NCBI GenBank assembly: GCA_002306345.1
Contig: DBRQ01000006.1
Span: forward strand, 119,467 to 127,658
From: Candidatus Pacebacteria bacterium UBA1364
Lineage (GTDB): Bacteria > Patescibacteriota > Microgenomatia > UBA1400 > PJMF01
Direction: 5' to 3'
Length of the DNA: 8,192 nucleotides
The notes beneath the pieces were generated by a model. It made no database searches and had not been told where the DNA came from. It saw nothing but the letters and a program-made list of their open reading frames with translations. Position numbers and translations under genes: made by a program. The first letter of the stretch is position 1. Every line of letters begins with the position of its first letter. Below, piece after piece: positions 5,304 to 8,192 of this stretch.

Positions 5304-6041
5304 ATGCAGAATCAAATGCTTCTTAGACAAGAAGCTATTAATGCAGCCAAAAATGCTGACTGGTCAAAGGCTATTTTGATCAACCAAGAAATTCTCCAAT
5401 CTTATGGTGATGATCTGGAGGCAATGAATCGTTTGGGCATGGCATTTCTTAAAAATAAACAAGAAAATGAGGCGAAAGAAATTTTTAAAGAAGTACTTAA
5501 ATTTGATAGATCCAATATTATTGCCAACAAACATTTGGAAAAAATTAAAAATAAAGAAGCTAGCGCAGACATTATTTTTGATCAAAACAATGATTTTATT
5601 GAAGAACCAGGTAAAAGTAAAATTGTGACTTTACACCGTTTAACTAATAAAGAACAACTGAAAAAACTCAAGGTTGGTCAAATCTGTTATTTACAGTCAA
5701 AAAACAGATACATCAGTGTTGTAGATGAAAACAATAAACATATTGGCGCGCTACCTGAAGACATTTCTTTTCGTTTAAGTAAACTGATCCATAACGGCAA
5801 TCAGTATCGTTGCGTCATTTATAAAGTGAGCGACAAACAATGTTTGGTGCAAATTAAAGAAACTCTACGCTCCAAAAAAAACGAGCAATTTGTCTCTTTT
5901 CCCAATAATACTCAAAATAATTTGGTTCTGCCTGATGATTTTGTCCTTGAAGAGGATGTTCCTTTTGAAATTACTGATGAAGAAAATGAAGAAGAGGACT
6001 TAGACCTAGCGATGGAAAAGATTAATAAAAAAGACGTATAA
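5304..6041 (+). CDS. TPR protein with a HIRAN-like domain
   Basis: A 245-residue soluble protein. Residues about 5-82 form two TPR-like helix pairs (NADWSKAILINQEILQSY; EAMNRLGMAFLKNKQENEAKEIFKEVL), typical protein-interaction repeats. Residues about 118-187 resemble a HIRAN-type beta domain: a GQICYL strand, then YISVVDENNKHIGALPEDIS, a helix RLSKLIHNG, and YRCVIYKVS...CLVQIKE. HIRAN domains are best known for binding DNA ends in SNF2 and related proteins; stand-alone forms in bacteria are not well understood. The C-terminus (about 215-236) is very acidic. There is no signal peptide or membrane segment, so it should be cytoplasmic. It is the only plus-strand protein gene after gyrA, has its own promoter, and its last 36 bp overlap the end of the gene on the other strand. 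The TPR part is fairly sure; the HIRAN assignment rests on pattern only. Confidence 0.82.
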   Translation: MQNQMLLRQEAINAAKNADWSKAILINQEILQSYGDDLEAMNRLGMAFLKNKQENEAKEIFKEVLKFDRSNIIANKHLEKIKNKEASADIIFDQNNDFIEEPGKSKIVTLHRLTNKEQLKKLKVGQICYLQSKNRYISVVDENNKHIGALPEDISFRLSKLIHNGNQYRCVIYKVSDKQCLVQIKETLRSKKNEQFVSFPNNTQNNLVLPDDFVLEEDVPFEITDEENEEEDLDLAMEKINKKDV

Positions 6042-6851
6042 ATCAGCTAAATCTCTGCCAATATAAATCACTACAGCCGCCCGTTGTTGCAGTGCCGCTT
6101 GTTGATCAGCAACAATTAAACTTTCTGGCCAAATACGCTGTAATTCACTTAAAACTTCTTTGCAAGCTGGTTCGTCGGGATTATAAACAATTTTAGTTTG
6201 TGCCAAATTATCTGCATTACTATCTTTTTTAATGATTAAAAAAGCACTATTTTCAAGCATCGTAGCCAAAGAATTAGCTAAACCTGTTTCTGTGGTAGTG
6301 TTAATTAGAGCCACCGCGCAACCAAACATTGGTTGCTGTGTATCAATATTTTCCTGTGCTAGTGTTTGTTCTCTCCACAAAAGTTCCCGATTTTGCAGAA
6401 AAGAATAATAGTTTTTTTGATTTTTAAAAAAAGCTAGCAAATTTTCTCGATTCAAATTGTCGTATGGGTATTGATAACTTTGGTCAAAAATAGTGTTAAA
6501 AAGGAAAGCATAAAGCAAATTTTTTTTCACACTAGAGGAAACAGTGGCCTCCTCATTTAACCTACTTAAATCAAAATTGCTGTCACCAAGGTCAGTAATG
6601 ACTAATTGTTTGTCAAAGACATTGAAAAAAAGGATACCGACAGGTTGTTGATTATGAATTAACAAGACCCGCTCATTAGCTTTTAATTGATAAAAATCTG
6701 CTAATTTAGCTTTGATTGCTATCATCGATAAAGCAATCAGAACTAAAATTAAAAAAACAGAAAAAAGTACCCTGCGATTAATTTTGCATTTTTTTTGCTG
6801 GACCACTTTGGTTGACTGAGTTTTTTGATTCGGACGATAATCACGCAACAT
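6006..6851 (-). CDS. membrane-anchored protein with LytR C-terminal domain
   Basis: A 281-residue protein with a basic cytoplasmic N-terminus (residues 1-27, many Lys/Arg), one transmembrane helix at about 28-46 (VLFSVFLILVLIALSMIAI) and an extracytoplasmic remainder. Residues about 176-268 match the LytR_C domain pattern: FGCAVALINTTTETGLANSLATML, an AQTKIVYNP strand, and VVIYIGRDLADL at the end. This domain often follows the LytR-CpsA-Psr catalytic domain, which attaches polymers to the cell wall. Here the 60-160 segment shows no recognisable LCP motif, so enzymatic activity should not be assumed; a cell-envelope role is an inference. The ATG at 6851 has a modest AGAAG 4 nt upstream and a good promoter about 50 bp away. 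Its stop lies inside the 3' end of the convergent TPR gene. Confidence 0.78.
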   Translation of the reverse strand: MLRDYRPNQKTQSTKVVQQKKCKINRRVLFSVFLILVLIALSMIAIKAKLADFYQLKANERVLLIHNQQPVGILFFNVFDKQLVITDLGDSNFDLSRLNEEATVSSSVKKNLLYAFLFNTIFDQSYQYPYDNLNRENLLAFFKNQKNYYSFLQNRELLWREQTLAQENIDTQQPMFGCAVALINTTTETGLANSLATMLENSAFLIIKKDSNADNLAQTKIVYNPDEPACKEVLSELQRIWPESLIVADQQAALQQRAAVVIYIGRDLADLYVFFINLFHR

Positions 6852-6898
6852 TGGACTTCTAGCGAAATAAAATAATTGATTAATTAAGTATGAATTTT

Positions 6899-6926
6899 AG
6901 CATATTTTAGTCTTTTCCAATGTCAA
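6899..6926 (-). promoter_or_regulatory. promoter of the LytR_C gene
   Basis: On the minus strand TTGACA (6921-6926) is followed after 16 bp by TATGCT (6899-6904). This gives a leader of about 40 nt before the ATG at 6851 and separates this gene from the rpsB-tsf unit upstream. Confidence 0.5.
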
Positions 6927-6942
6927 TGGTAACCTAGTCTAC

Positions 6943-6976
6943 TTGAGGAAAAAAGAACTCAAATATCTAAAAGATA
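6943..6976 (-). terminator. possible terminator after tsf
   Basis: About 17 bp past the tsf stop, the minus strand has a small AT-rich hairpin (TATCT/AGATA, 6964-6968/6972-6976). A T-rich run containing TTCTTTTTT follows, itself flanked by TTGAG/CTCAA (6943-6947/6958-6962). The stems are short, so termination strength is doubtful. Confidence 0.3.
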
Positions 6977-6992
6977 GCTTACTGAAAAATCA

Positions 6993-7451
6993 CTAAGCAC
7001 CAATGACAAAACGCTCAAATCTACCCAAAGTTATTTTTTCACCAATCTTGCCGCTTAAAGACTTAATCACTAACTCCACAGTTTTTTCTGGATCTTTAAT
7101 AAAATCTTGTTGTAATAATTCTTGCGCGTTCTTGGCTCCCATGGCTGCTACTTGCATAGCAATTTCATAAGTCATCTGGCGAAACTCTGCGTTTTGAGCA
7201 ACAAAATCAGTTTCGCACAACATTTCCACCATCGCTGCCACCATGCCCGTGTTGTGGGTGTAAGTTGCGATGTAGCCAAATTTAGTTTCTCGCTCCTGAT
7301 TCTTCTCTGCCCTAGATAAACCCTTAGCTTCTACGAGGACTTTGGCTTTTTTTAAATCACCATTCGCCTCTTGCAAAGCTTTTTGACAATCCAACACTCT
7401 GGCACCGGTTAATTTTCTTAATTGTTTAATTTGCTCCATAGAAATAGTCAT
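6993..7451 (-). CDS. tsf: elongation factor Ts, short form
   Basis: EF-Ts recharges EF-Tu by catalysing GDP release. The N-terminal UBA-like domain is present (residues about 5-45: IKQLRKLTGARVLDCQKALQ, then NGDLKKA). So is the core signature CETDFVAQN (79-87), whose TDFV contacts EF-Tu. The C-terminus GKIGEKITLGRFERFVIGA aligns with the end of the short EF-Ts of Thermus thermophilus (IGENIVVRRFCRFELGA). At 152 residues it is far below the E. coli protein (283) and about 44 below the Thermus one; the missing part lies between about residues 104 and 113, leaving one compact core subdomain. The ATG at 7451 lies 2 bp after the rpsB stop, so translation is probably coupled; ATG 7439 is an alternative start. 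rpsB-tsf is a widespread operon. Confidence 0.95.
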   Translation of the reverse strand: MTISMEQIKQLRKLTGARVLDCQKALQEANGDLKKAKVLVEAKGLSRAEKNQERETKFGYIATYTHNTGMVAAMVEMLCETDFVAQNAEFRQMTYEIAMQVAAMGAKNAQELLQQDFIKDPEKTVELVIKSLSGKIGEKITLGRFERFVIGA

Positions 7452-7453
7452 AA

Positions 7454-8192
7454 TTACTTTCTATCAGCCCGACCGGCTTTGTAAGCAGCGGCGATTTGCT
7501 CAACAAAAAATTTGATACTACGCACAGCGTCATCATTACCTGGCAAGACAAATTGTATGGGTCTTGGATCACTGTCCGAATCAATTAAAGCAATAACTGG
7601 TACATCAACGTTATTTGCTTCTGCCACCGCAATTTTCTCTTTTTTTGGATCAACCACGAAAATGCAATCTGGCTTGTCTTTTAAACCTTGCAGGCCACCA
7701 AAAAACCGCTCTAATTTGAATTGCTCTTTTTCTAATTGAACACGCTCATATTTAGTATAACCTTTATACTTGTCAGTCGCTAAACCTTCGCGAATTTCCT
7801 CCATGCGCTTGATGGATTTACTCACTTGCGACCAATTAGTCAACATACCACCCATCCAACGTGTATTGATGTAAAAACACGAAGCATCGAGGGCAGCTTC
7901 CTTAATGGTATCGCGAGCTTGTTTCTTGGTGCCAACCAAGACCAAGGTTTTACCCTCTTTGGCCAAATTATAAACAAAAGTATAAGCCTCAGTTAAAAGT
8001 TCGGCCACTTTGGGTAAATCAAAAAGATGAATACCATCTTTTTCACCATAAATATATTCCGCCATTTTAGGATGCCATTTACTAACTTTATGGCCAAAAT
8101 GACAACCCAATTCAAGCATTTCTTGCAGATCAAATTCGGGAGTTTTTGAAGCAACTGCTCGCCCTTCTGGAGCTTCAGAAGCTGTTTTGGCA
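7454..8192 (-). CDS. rpsB: 30S ribosomal protein uS2 (5' end outside window)
   Basis: uS2 sits on the back of the small ribosomal subunit between head and body and is needed for bS1 binding in many bacteria. Recognised segments are MLELGCHFGHKVSKWHPKM, IHLFDLPKV, the TRWMGGMLTNW motif, the coiled-coil region rich in Lys/Glu (KRMEEIREGL...FKLERFFGGLQGL), CIFVVDPKKEKIAVAEA, PVIALIDSDSDP and LPGNDDAVRSIKFF. The frame stays open upstream of the Met at 8119 to the window edge, adding at least 24 residues (AKTASEAPEGRAVASKTPEF before DLQE), so the Met at 8119 is internal. Aligned to E. coli S2, about 17 or more of these lie beyond the usual N-terminus. It is followed by tsf after 2 bp. Confidence 0.97.
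   Translation of the reverse strand, partial: AKTASEAPEGRAVASKTPEFDLQEMLELGCHFGHKVSKWHPKMAEYIYGEKDGIHLFDLPKVAELLTEAYTFVYNLAKEGKTLVLVGTKKQARDTIKEAALDASCFYINTRWMGGMLTNWSQVSKSIKRMEEIREGLATDKYKGYTKYERVQLEKEQFKLERFFGGLQGLKDKPDCIFVVDPKKEKIAVAEANNVDVPVIALIDSDSDPRPIQFVLPGNDDAVRSIKFFVEQIAAAYKAGRADRK

Overview
The window looks like a piece of an AT-rich, reduced bacterial chromosome, most likely from the Candidate Phyla Radiation (Patescibacteria). This is inferred from the proteins: a 152-residue EF-Ts, a YebC protein that appears to lack its middle domain, an orphan polytopic membrane protein, a TPR protein with a HIRAN-like domain, and a membrane-anchored LytR_C protein without a recognisable LCP domain. 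No in-frame TGA appears in the genes read here, so the standard bacterial code fits. No mobile element, CRISPR array or defence system is visible.

Layout, left to right. (1) Positions 1-668 hold the end of gyrA (+), the C-terminal DNA-wrapping domain of DNA gyrase subunit A. (2) Positions 669-1119 hold a possible 23-codon ORF, a hairpin, a tRNA-Ala(GGC) gene on the minus strand, a 13-bp tandem repeat and a terminator-like hairpin. (3) Positions 1120-2064 encode a complete XerC/XerD-type tyrosine recombinase (-). (4) Positions 2065-3772 are about 1.7 kb without a credible protein gene. This stretch is rich in inverted repeats, tandem 13/14-mers, a consensus DnaA box, iteron-like repeats and an orphan terminator. 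(5) Positions 3773-5173 hold a membrane protein of unknown function and yebC, both on the minus strand. (6) yebC is divergent from a TPR/HIRAN-like gene (5304-6041, +), with recognisable promoters for both in between. (7) The TPR gene overlaps tail-to-tail by 36 bp with a LytR_C-domain gene (6006-6851, -), which has its own promoter. (8) The rpsB-tsf pair (-) ends the window, with 2 bp between the genes; rpsB runs off the right edge.

The protein genes are mostly housekeeping: supercoiling (GyrA), chromosome resolution or site-specific recombination (Xer), and translation (uS2, EF-Ts, YebC, tRNA-Ala). The most interesting part is the long intergenic region between xer and the membrane-protein gene. 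It carries replication-origin-like sequence (exact TTATCCACA, adjacent TTTTCAC copies, four same-strand CTCTRCCC repeats, a 22-bp palindrome) and, separately, a run of hairpins ending in a T-tract that could be an unannotated small RNA. Both readings are inferences from sequence alone. The second notable point is the domain-deleted YebC.
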